Assembly: GCA_029265905.1 (NCBI GenBank)
Contig: JAJUGR010000011.1
Location: 1-64,000 of the forward strand
DNA length: 64,000 nt
DNA from: Sporomusaceae bacterium
GTDB lineage: Bacteria > Bacillota > Negativicutes > Acidaminococcales > JAJUGR01
Direction of reading: 5' to 3'
Under the pieces are notes generated by a model. It had not been told where the DNA came from and made no database searches. It saw nothing but the letters and a program-made list of their open reading frames with translations. The number at the start of each line of letters is the position of its first letter. Position 1 is the first letter of the stretch. A program made the translations under genes and the position numbers. Below, one piece after another: positions 44,641 to 53,895 of the stretch.

Positions 44641-47184
44641 TCAGCACACCCGCCTGATTTTTTTCAGCAGCTCAAACCATACCATGGTGAATACCCACAC
44701 AACCAGACAAATCGCCACGTCCTCCAGGTGCAGTTCGGCAAAGCGAAACACCTCTCGTAAAAAGGGCACAGCTAAGATCACGCCGATAAAGACGACTGCG
44801 CCGCCCGCCACCCAGCCCAGGGCGGTGTTATGCGAGCGAAACACCGCCCAAAAAGATTCCGACCAGGAGCGGTTCGCGACAATAAGCGAGATATTGCCCA
44901 TCACCAGCGTCACGAAAGCAAACGCCCGCGCCTCGCCCTCGCCCCGCTCGAGCGTCAGTACCATCCAAAACATCGCCACCGTAATCACGAGGGCGCTGAT
45001 GCCCTGCGCCAGGCTGAGCGCCACGATGTCGCGGCTGAGCAAGGCCTCATCCGCCGGCCGCGGCGGGCAACGCATCGCATCCGCCTCCATTTGCTCCGCC
45101 TCAAACACAATCGCACAGGCCGGGTCAATCAGCATTTCCAGCAGCACTACATGGGCCGGAAACAACACCAGCGGCCACCCGAAAAACAGCGGCAAAATCG
45201 TCATGCCGATAATCGGTATGTGGATCGCCAAAATATAGGCGGTGGCCTTTCTCAGATTGGCATAAATCCGCCGCCCCATGGCCACAGCCTTGACAATGGA
45301 AGAAAAGTCATCGTCCAGCAGCACCAGGCCGGCCGCCTCCCGCGCGACATCCGTACCCCGCCCGCCCATGGCAATGCCGATATGGGCCGCCTTCAGCGCC
45401 GGCGCGTCATTCACGCCGTCGCCGGTCATGGCGACAACCTCCCCGTTTTCCTTCAGCGCCTTGACGATGCGCAGCTTGTGTTCCGGCACGGCCCGGGCAA
45501 AGACCTGGACATGGTTGATCCGCGCCCGCAGTTCGGTGTCGCTCAGCGCTTCAAGTTCCGGCCCGGTCAAGATGGCATCCCGGCAAACAAGCCCGATTTG
45601 GTCGGCAATGCTTTGCGCCGTGCCCGCATAGTCGCCCGTAATCATCACAACGCGCATCCCTGCCGCATAACAGTCCCGGATCGACTCCGCAGCACCGGGC
45701 CGCAGGGGATCCGCCAGGCCGGTCAGTCCGATCCACTCAAAAGCAAACTCGTGCTGGCCTTCCGGCAGCTGCGCCCCGCAGTATTCAGCCTTGGCAATCC
45801 CCAGCACCCGCATGCCGGCCAAGGCCATCGCTTCCACCTGCGCCATCTGGCGCCGGCGCTCCGCATCATCTACATGGCAAAGGTCCAGCACCGCTTCCGG
45901 CGCCCCTTTGGCGGCTACAACGCAACATTGACCGTGCGGCGCCCGCCAGATGTGGGAAAGCGCCAACAGGCCGGGCAGCAAGGGATACTCCCGCTCCATA
46001 ACCCAGTCGGAATGCAGGTGTTCAGTCTGCTGCAGGTACTTGTCGCCCAAGTGTTTAAACGCTTTTTCCATGGGATCGAGCGGATCGCGCTGGCTGGCCA
46101 GGATGCTGAATTCCACGATCTCGTGCAGGCTTTCCGGCAATTCCTGACCGCCCATCGCGCTGAGGTCATAGCCTTGTCCGTCGACAAAAAACGCTTTGAC
46201 CTCCATCTGATTTTGCGTCAGCGTGCCAGTCTTGTCAACGCACAACACCGTCGCCGCGCCAAGCGTTTCAATCACCGCCACCCGGCGCGTCAGCACCTGG
46301 TTTTTTGACAGGCGCCAAGCACCGAGCGCCATAAAGACAGTCAGCACAACCGGAAACTCTTCCGGCAAAATCGCCATCGCCAGCGTAATGCCGGCCAAAA
46401 CACCCTGCAGCCAGTCGCCGCGTTCCAGGCAAAAGACCAGCACCACTACGGCGCAAAAGCAAAACCCTGCTACGCTCAGCCGGAATACAAGCCGTTTTAT
46501 TTCGCGTTGCAGCGAGGTGTTTTCCGTCTGCAGCGTCTGCAGCGACAGACCGATCCGCCCCATGGCCGTGCGGCAGCCGGTGGCGGTAATTTCGGCAAAG
46601 CCTTGTCCGCGCACCACCAAGGTTCCGCTATACACAAACGGCTGATCATCGCCGCCGGGCGCGGCCGGCGCAGCCGGCAAATCGCCAGCCTGCTTGCGCA
46701 CCGGCGCCGATTCGCCGGTGAGCAGGCTCTCATCCACCAGCAGGTTTGTTTCCGCCAGCAGGCGTCCGTCCGCGGGAATGCGATCCCCTTCCGACAGAAT
46801 CACGACATCGCCCCGCACCACCTCACGCCCGGCGATACGCATGATCTGCCCGTCGCGGATGACAGCCGCCCGCGGGCTGGCCAAATCGCGCAGCCGCTCT
46901 AAGGCGCGCTCCGTTTTGCGCTCCTGGTGCAACGTGATGCCCATGACCAGGAAAACAAACATGAGCAGCAGCAGGGCTTCCTGAACGTCGCCCAGCAGCA
47001 GGTAAATGGCGCCGCCGCCCAACAGCATCAAGAACATCGGCTCCCGCACCACGGCAAGCGCAATGCGCCAGACCGGCCGATGCTGTTGGGCCGGCAATTC
47101 ATTTGCGCCTTCAACGGCCAGGCGCCTGGCCGCCTCGGCTTCCGGCAGCCCCATCAGCTTATCTTGTTCAAACAAGGCGGACAT
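44641..47184 (-). CDS. cation-transporting P-type ATPase, Ca2+/PMR1-like (P2)
   Basis: 847 residues from the ATG at 47184 (GGAGGTG upstream; the frame opens 48 codons earlier). N-terminal cation-ATPase domain, actuator TGES near 157-160, phosphorylated D317 in DKTGTLT, the M4 site PEEFP near 274-278, the hinge MTGDGVNDAPALK, and a C-terminal membrane domain. The M4 motif and overall layout fit P2 pumps; the cation is uncertain (Ca2+ or Mn2+ possible). It starts 34 bp after mgtA. Confidence 0.9.
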   Translation of the reverse strand: MSALFEQDKLMGLPEAEAARRLAVEGANELPAQQHRPVWRIALAVVREPMFLMLLGGGAIYLLLGDVQEALLLLMFVFLVMGITLHQERKTERALERLRDLASPRAAVIRDGQIMRIAGREVVRGDVVILSEGDRIPADGRLLAETNLLVDESLLTGESAPVRKQAGDLPAAPAAPGGDDQPFVYSGTLVVRGQGFAEITATGCRTAMGRIGLSLQTLQTENTSLQREIKRLVFRLSVAGFCFCAVVVLVFCLERGDWLQGVLAGITLAMAILPEEFPVVLTVFMALGAWRLSKNQVLTRRVAVIETLGAATVLCVDKTGTLTQNQMEVKAFFVDGQGYDLSAMGGQELPESLHEIVEFSILASQRDPLDPMEKAFKHLGDKYLQQTEHLHSDWVMEREYPLLPGLLALSHIWRAPHGQCCVVAAKGAPEAVLDLCHVDDAERRRQMAQVEAMALAGMRVLGIAKAEYCGAQLPEGQHEFAFEWIGLTGLADPLRPGAAESIRDCYAAGMRVVMITGDYAGTAQSIADQIGLVCRDAILTGPELEALSDTELRARINHVQVFARAVPEHKLRIVKALKENGEVVAMTGDGVNDAPALKAAHIGIAMGGRGTDVAREAAGLVLLDDDFSSIVKAVAMGRRIYANLRKATAYILAIHIPIIGMTILPLFFGWPLVLFPAHVVLLEMLIDPACAIVFEAEQMEADAMRCPPRPADEALLSRDIVALSLAQGISALVITVAMFWMVLTLERGEGEARAFAFVTLVMGNISLIVANRSWSESFWAVFRSHNTALGWVAGGAVVFIGVILAVPFLREVFRFAELHLEDVAICLVVWVFTMVWFELLKKIRRVC

Positions 47185-47218
47185 ACCGATCACCTCCGGT
47201 TTCATCGCGCTGCTTGCC

Positions 47219-49735
47219 CTACCAGCCATACCGCCGCCGGAAATACCCTTTAACCAGCTCCACCAGCAGCAAATACGCCGCCACCAGTCCGCCGATGGCG
47301 GCAAGATAAGCGCCCGCCAGCGGCACAAAGCCGAAGAACGACTGCGCCGGGCTGAATGGAATCATGATGCCAAACAGCACGCAAAACAGGGTGGTCGCCA
47401 ACAGCCACTTGCTGGGCCGGCTTTTCAGCAGGCTGTGCCGCGAGCGGATAACGTATATGACCAGCACTTGCGTGGCCAGCGATTCAATAAACCAGCCGGT
47501 TTGGAAAGCCGCCTCCCCGGCCTGAAAAACATGCAGCAGCACCAGAAAAGTCAGCACATCGAACAAAGAGCTGACCGGCCCGAATACCAGCATAAAGCGA
47601 CGGATGAATTTCACATTCCAGCGTCGCGGCCTGGCCACGGCCTCTTTGTCAACCGCATCGGCGGGAATCGCGATTTGCGACAAGTCATACAGCAGGTTGT
47701 TCAAGAGAATTTGCACCGGCAGCATGGGCAAGAACGGCACCATAACCGAGGCGAAGGACATGCTGAACATGTTGCCGAAGTTGGAGCTCGCCCCCATCAT
47801 GATGTATTTCATCGTGTTGGCAAATGTGCGGCGCCCCTCCAGCACGCCGTCTTTCAGCGCCCCCAAGCTCCGCTCCAGCAGGATGATTGACGCCGCTTCC
47901 TTGGCCACGTCAACCGCGTTATTGACGGAAATGCCAACGTCCGCCGCTCGCAGCGAAGGTGCGTCATTAATGCCGTCGCCAATATAGCCGACGACATGGC
48001 CCTTTCGTTTCAGCAAGTGGATGACCCGGTCTTTTTGCGCCGGGGTCAGGCGGGCAAAGAGCGAGACGTGGTCGACAGCGCGGGCCAGCGCCTCGTTCGT
48101 CATTTTATCCATTTCCGTCCCGACAAGAATCCGTTCAACGGGTATGCCGACCTCTTCGCAAACCTTTTTGCTGACCAAATCATTGTCGCCAGTCAGAATT
48201 TTTATTTTAATCCCCAGCGCTTCCAGGTCGGCAATGGTTTGCCCCACACCCTCCTTCGGCGGATCAAAGAAGGACAACATGCCTAAATAAACTAGGTCGG
48301 CTTCATCTTCCGCCGCAAAGCTGCTGCGCGCCTCTTCAACTTGTTTGTACGCCACAGCAATAACCTTGTTGCCCTTGGCGCTCTCCGCTGCAAAATGCGC
48401 CTGCGCTTGCTCGGCAACGTCCTTGTCAAATGGCTCGCTCGCGCCATCATGCCAATATTGCGTACAACAGGCGAAGATTGATTCCGGCGCCCCCTTGGCA
48501 ATCAGCAGTTGCTCCCCCTCGCCCTTGACAACGACGCTCAACCGCCGCCGGACAAAATCGAAGGGGACTTCGTCCACCTTGGTGAAAAGGCCTCCCGCCT
48601 CTGGCACAGGCACAGCCGTTATTGCCAAATCAAGCGGATTTTTCATTCCGCCCTGCAGGCTGCTGTTGAGGTAGGCATACAGCAATATCTGCCGCTGTGG
48701 ATTGCCGAACGCATCCTGATAGCCAACCAGTTTCAATTCGCCTTCGGTCAGGGTGCCGGTCTTGTCCGAGCACAACACATCCATGCTGCCGAAGTTCTGA
48801 ATGGAAGCCAGCCACTTGACGATGACACCCTTATGCGACATCGCCACCGCGCCGTTCGCCAAGTTCACCGTCATAATCATGGGCAGCAATTCCGGCGTTA
48901 ATCCGACCGATATCGCCACGGCAAACAGAAAGGATTCAAAAAACCCTTTATTCATCGTTGCGTTGAGCAAGAAAATGACCGAAACAAGAATAAAAATAAC
49001 CTTGACCAGCATCAGGCTGAACTCTTTGATTCCCCGCTCAAAATCAGTCGGCGGCGGCGCAATGGTCAGGGTATGGGCAAGCCGGCCGATTTCCGTATTC
49101 TTGCCAGTCGCCACAACCACCGCCCGGGCAATGCCGCTGACCACGCTTGAGCCCATGAACAGCGCATAATCCATGTCGGCAATCGGCGCCTCCGGCATCC
49201 GGCTTGTTTCCACGCGTTTTTCCACTGGAAACGACTCGCCGGTCAGGGACGCCTGATTGACGTACAAGTCTTTTTCACTCAGGATTCGGGCATCGCCAGG
49301 AATAATATCCCCCGCCGACAGCAGCACCACGTCGCCCGGCACCACCTGGCGCAATTCCACCTCCTGCTTCACGCCGTCGCGCAGAACCGCAGCGTGAATG
49401 GAAACGCGTTTATTCAACGCGGCCGCCGCTTTCATTGAGCGCCGCTCGTGGTAGAATTGCAGGCAGACACTAAATAAGACCAGCGTGCTGATGATGACGC
49501 TGCCGCGCACTTCGCCGAGAAAATAGGATAGCGCATCCGAAATCAGCAATACCAACACCAGGGGGTTCGCAAACTGGCGCAAAAAAGCTTCCACATCGCC
49601 AATGACGCGTTTTTCTTCCAAACTGTTTGGCCCGTATTGTTTCAACCGTCCGGCCGCCTCTGGCGAACTCAGGCCGTCAGCGCCAGTTTGCAATGTTTGC
49701 AGCAATTCGTCGATGGGCTTATTCAATATGGCCAT
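47219..49735 (-). CDS. mgtA: magnesium-translocating P-type ATPase
   Basis: 838 residues. TGES at 165-168, D324 in SDKTGTLTEGE, hinge GDGINDAPSLR, and the MgtA/B-specific M4 context (GLTPELLPMI, 278-287) are all present. It imports Mg2+. A short leader with an attenuator-like hairpin lies 26 bp upstream, suggesting control by premature termination; I could not match it to the M-box riboswitch. Confidence 0.94.
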   Translation of the reverse strand: MAILNKPIDELLQTLQTGADGLSSPEAAGRLKQYGPNSLEEKRVIGDVEAFLRQFANPLVLVLLISDALSYFLGEVRGSVIISTLVLFSVCLQFYHERRSMKAAAALNKRVSIHAAVLRDGVKQEVELRQVVPGDVVLLSAGDIIPGDARILSEKDLYVNQASLTGESFPVEKRVETSRMPEAPIADMDYALFMGSSVVSGIARAVVVATGKNTEIGRLAHTLTIAPPPTDFERGIKEFSLMLVKVIFILVSVIFLLNATMNKGFFESFLFAVAISVGLTPELLPMIMTVNLANGAVAMSHKGVIVKWLASIQNFGSMDVLCSDKTGTLTEGELKLVGYQDAFGNPQRQILLYAYLNSSLQGGMKNPLDLAITAVPVPEAGGLFTKVDEVPFDFVRRRLSVVVKGEGEQLLIAKGAPESIFACCTQYWHDGASEPFDKDVAEQAQAHFAAESAKGNKVIAVAYKQVEEARSSFAAEDEADLVYLGMLSFFDPPKEGVGQTIADLEALGIKIKILTGDNDLVSKKVCEEVGIPVERILVGTEMDKMTNEALARAVDHVSLFARLTPAQKDRVIHLLKRKGHVVGYIGDGINDAPSLRAADVGISVNNAVDVAKEAASIILLERSLGALKDGVLEGRRTFANTMKYIMMGASSNFGNMFSMSFASVMVPFLPMLPVQILLNNLLYDLSQIAIPADAVDKEAVARPRRWNVKFIRRFMLVFGPVSSLFDVLTFLVLLHVFQAGEAAFQTGWFIESLATQVLVIYVIRSRHSLLKSRPSKWLLATTLFCVLFGIMIPFSPAQSFFGFVPLAGAYLAAIGGLVAAYLLLVELVKGYFRRRYGW

Positions 49736-49760
49736 AGGAAAACCGCCCCCTTTGCGCCAT

Positions 49761-49801
49761 AAAAAATCCCGCTTTTGCTTAAGGTATTTCGCCTCAAGCG
49801 G
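49761..49801 (-). terminator. attenuator-like hairpin in the mgtA leader
   Basis: On the minus strand CCGCTT and AAGCGG enclose an inner 8-bp helix (GCTTGAGG with CCTTAAGC, one mismatch); a T6 run follows. No minus-strand gene lies upstream that would need a terminator, so premature termination of the mgtA leader is the simplest reading. Confidence 0.55.
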
Positions 49802-49847
49802 TCCTATCCCTGCCTACGGCATGACGGCGCACAAAGATTCTTGGCCG

Positions 49848-49877
49848 TTGACGGCGCGGCCGACCGGCTGTTATAAT
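49848..49877 (+). promoter_or_regulatory. sigma-A promoter of the riboswitch-cobT pair
   Basis: TTGACG (49848-49853) and TATAAT (49872-49877), 18-bp spacer, about 20 bp before the riboswitch. On the opposite strand the -10 region reads TATTAT and could serve mgtA. Confidence 0.8.
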
Positions 49878-49896
49878 AGGGCTCAAGCAAGATATA

Positions 49897-50062
49897 GGTT
49901 TAGGGTGCCACTTTGTGGAGAATAGGGAAGTCGGAGCATGCCAAGCGCATGCGTACGCGCGGGCCCGCCACTGTACCGCAGAGACCTTGCCGATGCCACT
50001 CGACTTGTCGGGGAAGGCGCAAGCCGTTGATGATGCGGGAGCCAGGAGACCTGCCCTGAACA
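49897..50062 (+). promoter_or_regulatory. cobalamin (B12) riboswitch
   Basis: The B12 box AGCCAGGAGACCTGCC is intact near 50040-50055. The preceding GGTGCC, AATAGGGAAGTCGG, GCCCGCCACTGT and GATGCCACT elements appear in canonical order; GTTTA (49898-49902) pairs with TGAAC (50057-50061) to close the domain. Bound cobalamin should favour the terminator at 50088-50120 and shut off the cobT pair. Confidence 0.96.
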
Positions 50063-50087
50063 GAAATTAAAATCCTTCATGGAAAAG

Positions 50088-50120
50088 AAGGCTTTTTGGC
50101 TGTGCATGCCAAGAAGCCTT
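50088..50120 (+). terminator. expression-platform terminator of the B12 riboswitch
   Basis: A 13-bp stem with one G-U pair and a 7-nt loop, followed by TTTCTTTTTC. It lies 34 bp before the first cobT start codon. Confidence 0.92.
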
Positions 50121-50154
50121 TTTCTTTTTCCAAATGAAAGCAATGGAGGTCGCG

Positions 50155-51213
50155 ATGAGTTTACTCGAAACAGCCAAAAAACGTATTCTCCCCTTAAATA
50201 CTTCGGCTATGGCGCAGGTAGCGCAGCAGGCAGCCAAACTGGAACCGTTCGGCCGCTTGTATGACATGATTTACCAGTACGCCGGCATCACCGGCACCTC
50301 GCCCCTGCCGTTGCCGCGCAACTGCATGGTCGTCGCCTGCGCCGACCACGGCGTCGCCAGGCACAACATCAGCGCCTACCCAATCGAAACGACGCTCCAC
50401 ATGACCGCCAACTACCTGATAGCCAAGGGCGCCAGCGCCAACGCCTTCGCCAATTTTTGCCGCGCCGACATGGCGGTCGTTGACGTGGGCGTCGCCGGCG
50501 ACCTTTCGCACGTCACGGGACTCTGGCACAAAAAAATCGCCTACGGCACCCAAGACTTTTCAGTGGGCCCGGCCATGACAAAAGAACAAGCGATCCAAGC
50601 GATTGAAACGGGGATTGAGATCGTCAACGACCGTGTCCGCCATGGCTACACCTGCTTTAGCCTGGGCGAAATGGGAATCGGCAACACCACGTCGAGCGCC
50701 GCCATCGTCGCCGCCTTCACCGGCCTGTCGCCCGACGTCGTCACGGGACGCGGCACGGGCATTTCCGACAGCCGGTTCCAGGTGAAGCTCGACATCGTCC
50801 GAAAAGCGCTAGCTATCAATCGGCCCGATCCGGCCGACGGACTGGACGTTTTGTCCAAGCTGGGCGGCTTTGAAACCGGCGCGCTAGCCGGGGTCATCCT
50901 CGGCGCCGCCGCCAACCGCTGCGGCGTCGTCATCGACGGACTCAACACGACCGCCGCCGCCCTGATCGCCAGCGCCATCCATCCGACCTGCCGGGAGTAT
51001 ATGTTCGCCTCGCACCTGTCCGGCGAACCGGCGCACATCATCGCCCTGCGGCATCTTGGGATGACCCCCTGCATCGACATGGGCGTCCGCCTGGGCGAAG
51101 CGATCGGCGCCTCGGTCGTCATGAACGTCCTGGAAGCGTCGATCAAGTTTTACAACAGCTTGTCCGATCAATCGTCATTACCCCGCCACAAGGAGGATAC
51201 GGCCCATGCTTGA
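50155..51213 (+). CDS. cobT: CobT-family lower-ligand phosphoribosyltransferase, catalytic-type subunit
   Basis: 352 residues from the ATG at 50155, chosen because GGAGGT lies 6 nt upstream. CobT moves ribose-5-phosphate from nicotinate mononucleotide to dimethylbenzimidazole or another base, making the alpha-ribotide for the cobamide lower ligand. GEMGIGNTTSSAA and the C-terminal RLGEAIGAS are present; the Glu in the latter aligns with the general-base Glu317 of Salmonella CobT. Overlaps by 8 bp a divergent CobT homologue, the gene arrangement of Sporomusa ovata arsA-arsB, whose products act as a heterodimer on phenol and p-cresol. Either plain CobT or an ArsA-like role is possible. Confidence 0.93.
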   Translation: MSLLETAKKRILPLNTSAMAQVAQQAAKLEPFGRLYDMIYQYAGITGTSPLPLPRNCMVVACADHGVARHNISAYPIETTLHMTANYLIAKGASANAFANFCRADMAVVDVGVAGDLSHVTGLWHKKIAYGTQDFSVGPAMTKEQAIQAIETGIEIVNDRVRHGYTCFSLGEMGIGNTTSSAAIVAAFTGLSPDVVTGRGTGISDSRFQVKLDIVRKALAINRPDPADGLDVLSKLGGFETGALAGVILGAAANRCGVVIDGLNTTAAALIASAIHPTCREYMFASHLSGEPAHIIALRHLGMTPCIDMGVRLGEAIGASVVMNVLEASIKFYNSLSDQSSLPRHKEDTAHA

Positions 51214-52108
51214 CGCAACGATTGCGGCGATTGCGCCGCTGGACGAGCAGGCGATGGCAGCCTGCCAAATACGCCTCGACAACCTGACCAAGCCGCTCAA
51301 CAGCCTGCTGTGTTTTGAACAGCTCGCCCGCCAGCTGGCCGGCATTACCGGCCGTCCCAAACCAAGCAAGGCGCTGAAAAAATCCCTCCTGCTCCTATCC
51401 GGCCCAACCGCCGATGAACTCGAAGCAAAAAAAACGGCGCACCTGCGCGCCGCGATTGCCGCAGGCCTCGCCCCCGTCAGCCTGTTTGCCGCCCACGTCG
51501 ACGCCCCGGTTGCCGTCGCCGACATAACGGCGCCGGCCGGCCCGCTGACGCGTGCGCAGGTGCTCGACAGCCTGGCGCAGGGCCTCTTGGCCGCCCGGCA
51601 TGAAGTCGAACAAGGCGCTCAGGTACTCGGCCTGGACGCCTTGACCAGCGGCAGCGACGAGGCGGGAGCCGCGCTGATCGCCTCCATGGGCGGCCAAACC
51701 GATCCCCTGCTGCTCTTAGAGCGGCAGGGCGATCCGGTGCTGTGCGGACTGACCGGCGCGATCCTGGGCGCGGCGGCCGCCGGCGCGGCCGTCGTGCTGG
51801 ACGGCGTAGCCGCCGATGCCGCCGCCCTCCTGGCCCTGCAGCTCGCGCCGCAGGTCAAGCCGTATTTGATCGGCTCGCACCTGTCCGCCCACCCGGCCCA
51901 CCAGACGGCGCTTGATCTGCTCGGCCTGCCCGGCCGCCTCGATCTGCAGCTGTCAGTCGGCCAGGGCGTCGGCGCCGCCTTGGGCATGATTTTCATCAAC
52001 GCCGCCCTGCATGTCATCAATGACATGCGGACGTTCGGCGAAGCCGGCGTGGCCGTGGCCCAGGACGGCCCTGGCGCCCTGAAGCAAAGCCAGTCCGTAA
52101 GAGAATAA
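51206..52108 (+). CDS. divergent CobT homologue, ArsB-like partner subunit
   Basis: 300 residues, shorter than CobT (about 350). The C-terminal half parallels the upstream protein (GAILGAAAAGAAVVLDGV with GVILGAAANRCGVVIDGL; IGSHLSAHPAH with FASHLSGEPAH), but the segment for the general-base Glu reads SVGQGVGAA, with Gln in its place, and the N-terminal GIGNTTSSAA loop is not recognisable. It therefore probably cannot act alone and may form a heterodimer with the upstream subunit, as ArsB does in S. ovata. The 8-bp overlap supports equal translation. Confidence 0.8.
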   Translation: MLDATIAAIAPLDEQAMAACQIRLDNLTKPLNSLLCFEQLARQLAGITGRPKPSKALKKSLLLLSGPTADELEAKKTAHLRAAIAAGLAPVSLFAAHVDAPVAVADITAPAGPLTRAQVLDSLAQGLLAARHEVEQGAQVLGLDALTSGSDEAGAALIASMGGQTDPLLLLERQGDPVLCGLTGAILGAAAAGAAVVLDGVAADAAALLALQLAPQVKPYLIGSHLSAHPAHQTALDLLGLPGRLDLQLSVGQGVGAALGMIFINAALHVINDMRTFGEAGVAVAQDGPGALKQSQSVRE

Positions 52109-52113
52109 TCAAC

Positions 52114-52154
52114 AAGGGGCCTTCGTTCGCGCCATTGCCGAACCGAGGCCCCTT
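52114..52154. terminator. bidirectional terminator after the cobT pair
   Basis: AAGGGGCCT (52114-52122) and AGGCCCCTT (52146-52154) form a perfect 9-bp stem, flanked by T-rich sequence rightward and TTGTTGATTATT on the minus strand. Confidence 0.7.
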
Positions 52155-52168
52155 GCCTTTTGCTTTGC

Positions 52169-53284
52169 TTATACGCTCCGTTTCGCCGCGCCGCCCCGCG
52201 CGTCGACGTTCAACACGTCTTCCACGTTGCCGTTTCGATGCGCAATCAGATAACTCGTCATATTGGCAGCCGCGCACGCGTGGTTGGGGATAATTTCAAT
52301 TTTATCACCGATGGCCAGGCTTGTTTGTCCGGTTGCGCGGATTTTGCCGACTTCCTCGGACAAGGATTCAACCACCAGTTCCGGATGACCTTTGACAATG
52401 CCGAAGCCGTTCAGCAACGCCACGCCATGGGCGCCCTTGTCAAGCCCAAAGCACTTGCTGCCGGCGTCCATAATAAAGAGATTTTCCTTTGGATTAGCGA
52501 CGACCGTCGCCAGCACGGTAAGCGCGCACCGCTCTTCAGGAATGACGCCCAGCGCCACCTGAATCGCGTCGTAGTACGCATAGTTGCCCGGCCGCACCGT
52601 CGTAACATTGTCGTCCCGAACGGCCATCGGCGCCGTCGGCGTGCTCCCCGTCGCAACAACCGCCACAGGGAAGCCGGCTACGCGCAGCGCATCGCTCGCT
52701 TGTTGCAGCGCCTTCATTTCCTCTTCGGCGACTAGCCCCACGCCGGCCAGATCGCTTTTGCCGTACACGTGCCCGGGATGCGTGGCGATGCCCTTAAAGC
52801 GCAACTGTGTCAGGCCGCTTAGCGCTTGCGCCAAGGCGACTACGCCGTCCGGCTCTACGCCAAAGCGGTGCAACCCGCAGTCAATAATCAGCAGGTAATC
52901 AATCGCGAGTCCGCGCTCAGCCAGCGCCGCATCAAACTGCCGGGCGACTTCGACGCCGTCAAAGCTAAGCGTGACATGCGCCTTGGCCGCCAGCGCCAGC
53001 ACCCGGGCGATATTTTCCGCCCCGGCAACAGGATAGGCCAGCACAATTTTTGCGTGTCCGTTTTCGATCAGCTTTTCCGCCTCATCCAGCGTCCCAGTCA
53101 AGAAACTGTCAACACCGTACTTTGACTGCAGCGCGGCGATCGCGGCGCTCTTGTGCGTCTTCACCATCGGGCACAACTTTTTTCCGTTCGCCCGGCAAAG
53201 CTCCGCCATTTCCTTTAAATTTTCTTCCAGCTTGTTCATTTCAACTAGAAAACTAGGGGTGATCAAGGTTTCGATTCGTTTCAT
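52169..53284 (-). CDS. fold-type III PLP enzyme, D-threonine aldolase / D-serine dehydratase-like
   Basis: 371 residues from the ATG at 53284 (GGAGG upstream; the frame opens 59 codons earlier). N-terminal alanine-racemase-like barrel: the PLP lysine is likely in CPMVKTHKS (near residue 40); the DSD1-type C-terminal domain contains the IPNHACAA motif with the metal-binding His/Cys pair near 345. It acts on D-hydroxy-amino acids. It is the only intact enzyme of an operon whose two upstream genes are broken. Confidence 0.88.
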   Translation of the reverse strand: MKRIETLITPSFLVEMNKLEENLKEMAELCRANGKKLCPMVKTHKSAAIAALQSKYGVDSFLTGTLDEAEKLIENGHAKIVLAYPVAGAENIARVLALAAKAHVTLSFDGVEVARQFDAALAERGLAIDYLLIIDCGLHRFGVEPDGVVALAQALSGLTQLRFKGIATHPGHVYGKSDLAGVGLVAEEEMKALQQASDALRVAGFPVAVVATGSTPTAPMAVRDDNVTTVRPGNYAYYDAIQVALGVIPEERCALTVLATVVANPKENLFIMDAGSKCFGLDKGAHGVALLNGFGIVKGHPELVVESLSEEVGKIRATGQTSLAIGDKIEIIPNHACAAANMTSYLIAHRNGNVEDVLNVDARGGAAKRSV

Positions 53285-53339
53285 CTTTGTTGGTTCCTCC
53301 AGTTTGGAAAATCTCTCGCGTCCGGGCGGAGCTGACGAT

Positions 53340-53495
53340 CTAGCGCCCCAGCGTCCGGCCGGAATAGGCCTCTTGGTGGACGAGGTTTTGCAAGGCCAGT
53401 TTCCCGTTGTCGCCGGCAATCCCCACGTCGCCGCAATAGGCCGCGTCCCCGCTGCCGTCAATAATCCGTCCGTTGATGATTTTTAGATCAAGCAT
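53340..53495 (-). pseudogene. N-acyl-D-amino-acid deacylase reduced to its two ends
   Basis: An open frame of 51 codons. Residues 1-29 (MLDLKIINGRIIDGSG...GDVGIAGD) match the start of D-aminoacylases; residues 30-51 (NGKLALQNLVHQEAYSGRTLGR) match their C-terminal tail. Full-length enzymes have about 530 residues, so roughly 480 codons including the metal site are missing in frame. AAAGGGGTG still precedes the ATG. A non-functional deletion remnant, though a small peptide could be translated. Confidence 0.75.
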
Positions 53496-53499
53496 GATG

Positions 53500-53895
53500 T
53501 CACCCCTTTTTCGCTTCCGCCAGGTACATCGCCCGGGCAACCAGGATGCCGCCGGCGATAATGGCGATGTTCAGCACCCAGCCCGGAATGCCGAGCGTTT
53601 TGGCCAGGAGGGTGAACGCGATCGCCAGCACGATCGTCGCCGTCCCCATTTTTAAATGCTTGCTGGCCAGTTCCACGTACACGGCCCCGAACACAGCCGG
53701 CAGAATCACTTTAAACGAGGCTTTGATAAACGGCGGCAGGACGTCGATGACGTTAGCGCCGACGACGGCGAAAACCGAGATCATGGCAACTGAGACAAGA
53801 ACCGATCCGGCAATGCCAATCGTCGAAATAACGTCGCCTTCCGGCGTCCCGGCTTCGTAGCCGTAGCGGTGAAATGCACCCTTTCTTTTTTGGTT
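53500..53895 (-). pseudogene. N-terminally truncated membrane protein, likely a transporter remnant
   Basis: The frame is open from a TAA at 53896-53898 to the TGA at 53500 (131 codons). It has a KGAFHRYGYEAGTPEGD stretch followed by four hydrophobic helices, giving the look of the C-terminal half of a larger membrane protein (perhaps DUF5058-like, not certain). No ATG, GTG or TTG occurs in the first 37 codons; the first ATG (53784) has no ribosome site and falls inside a helix. An AAGAAAGGG site survives near 53880, suggesting the start was deleted. Confidence 0.6.

Noticed and set aside
44830-46308. 492-codon plus-strand open frame
   Set aside because: Antisense to a P-type ATPase with intact catalytic motifs; composition of a shadow frame.
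49736-49900. M-box (Mg2+) riboswitch upstream of mgtA
   Set aside because: The conserved M-box segments could not be found by eye; only an attenuator-like hairpin is supported.
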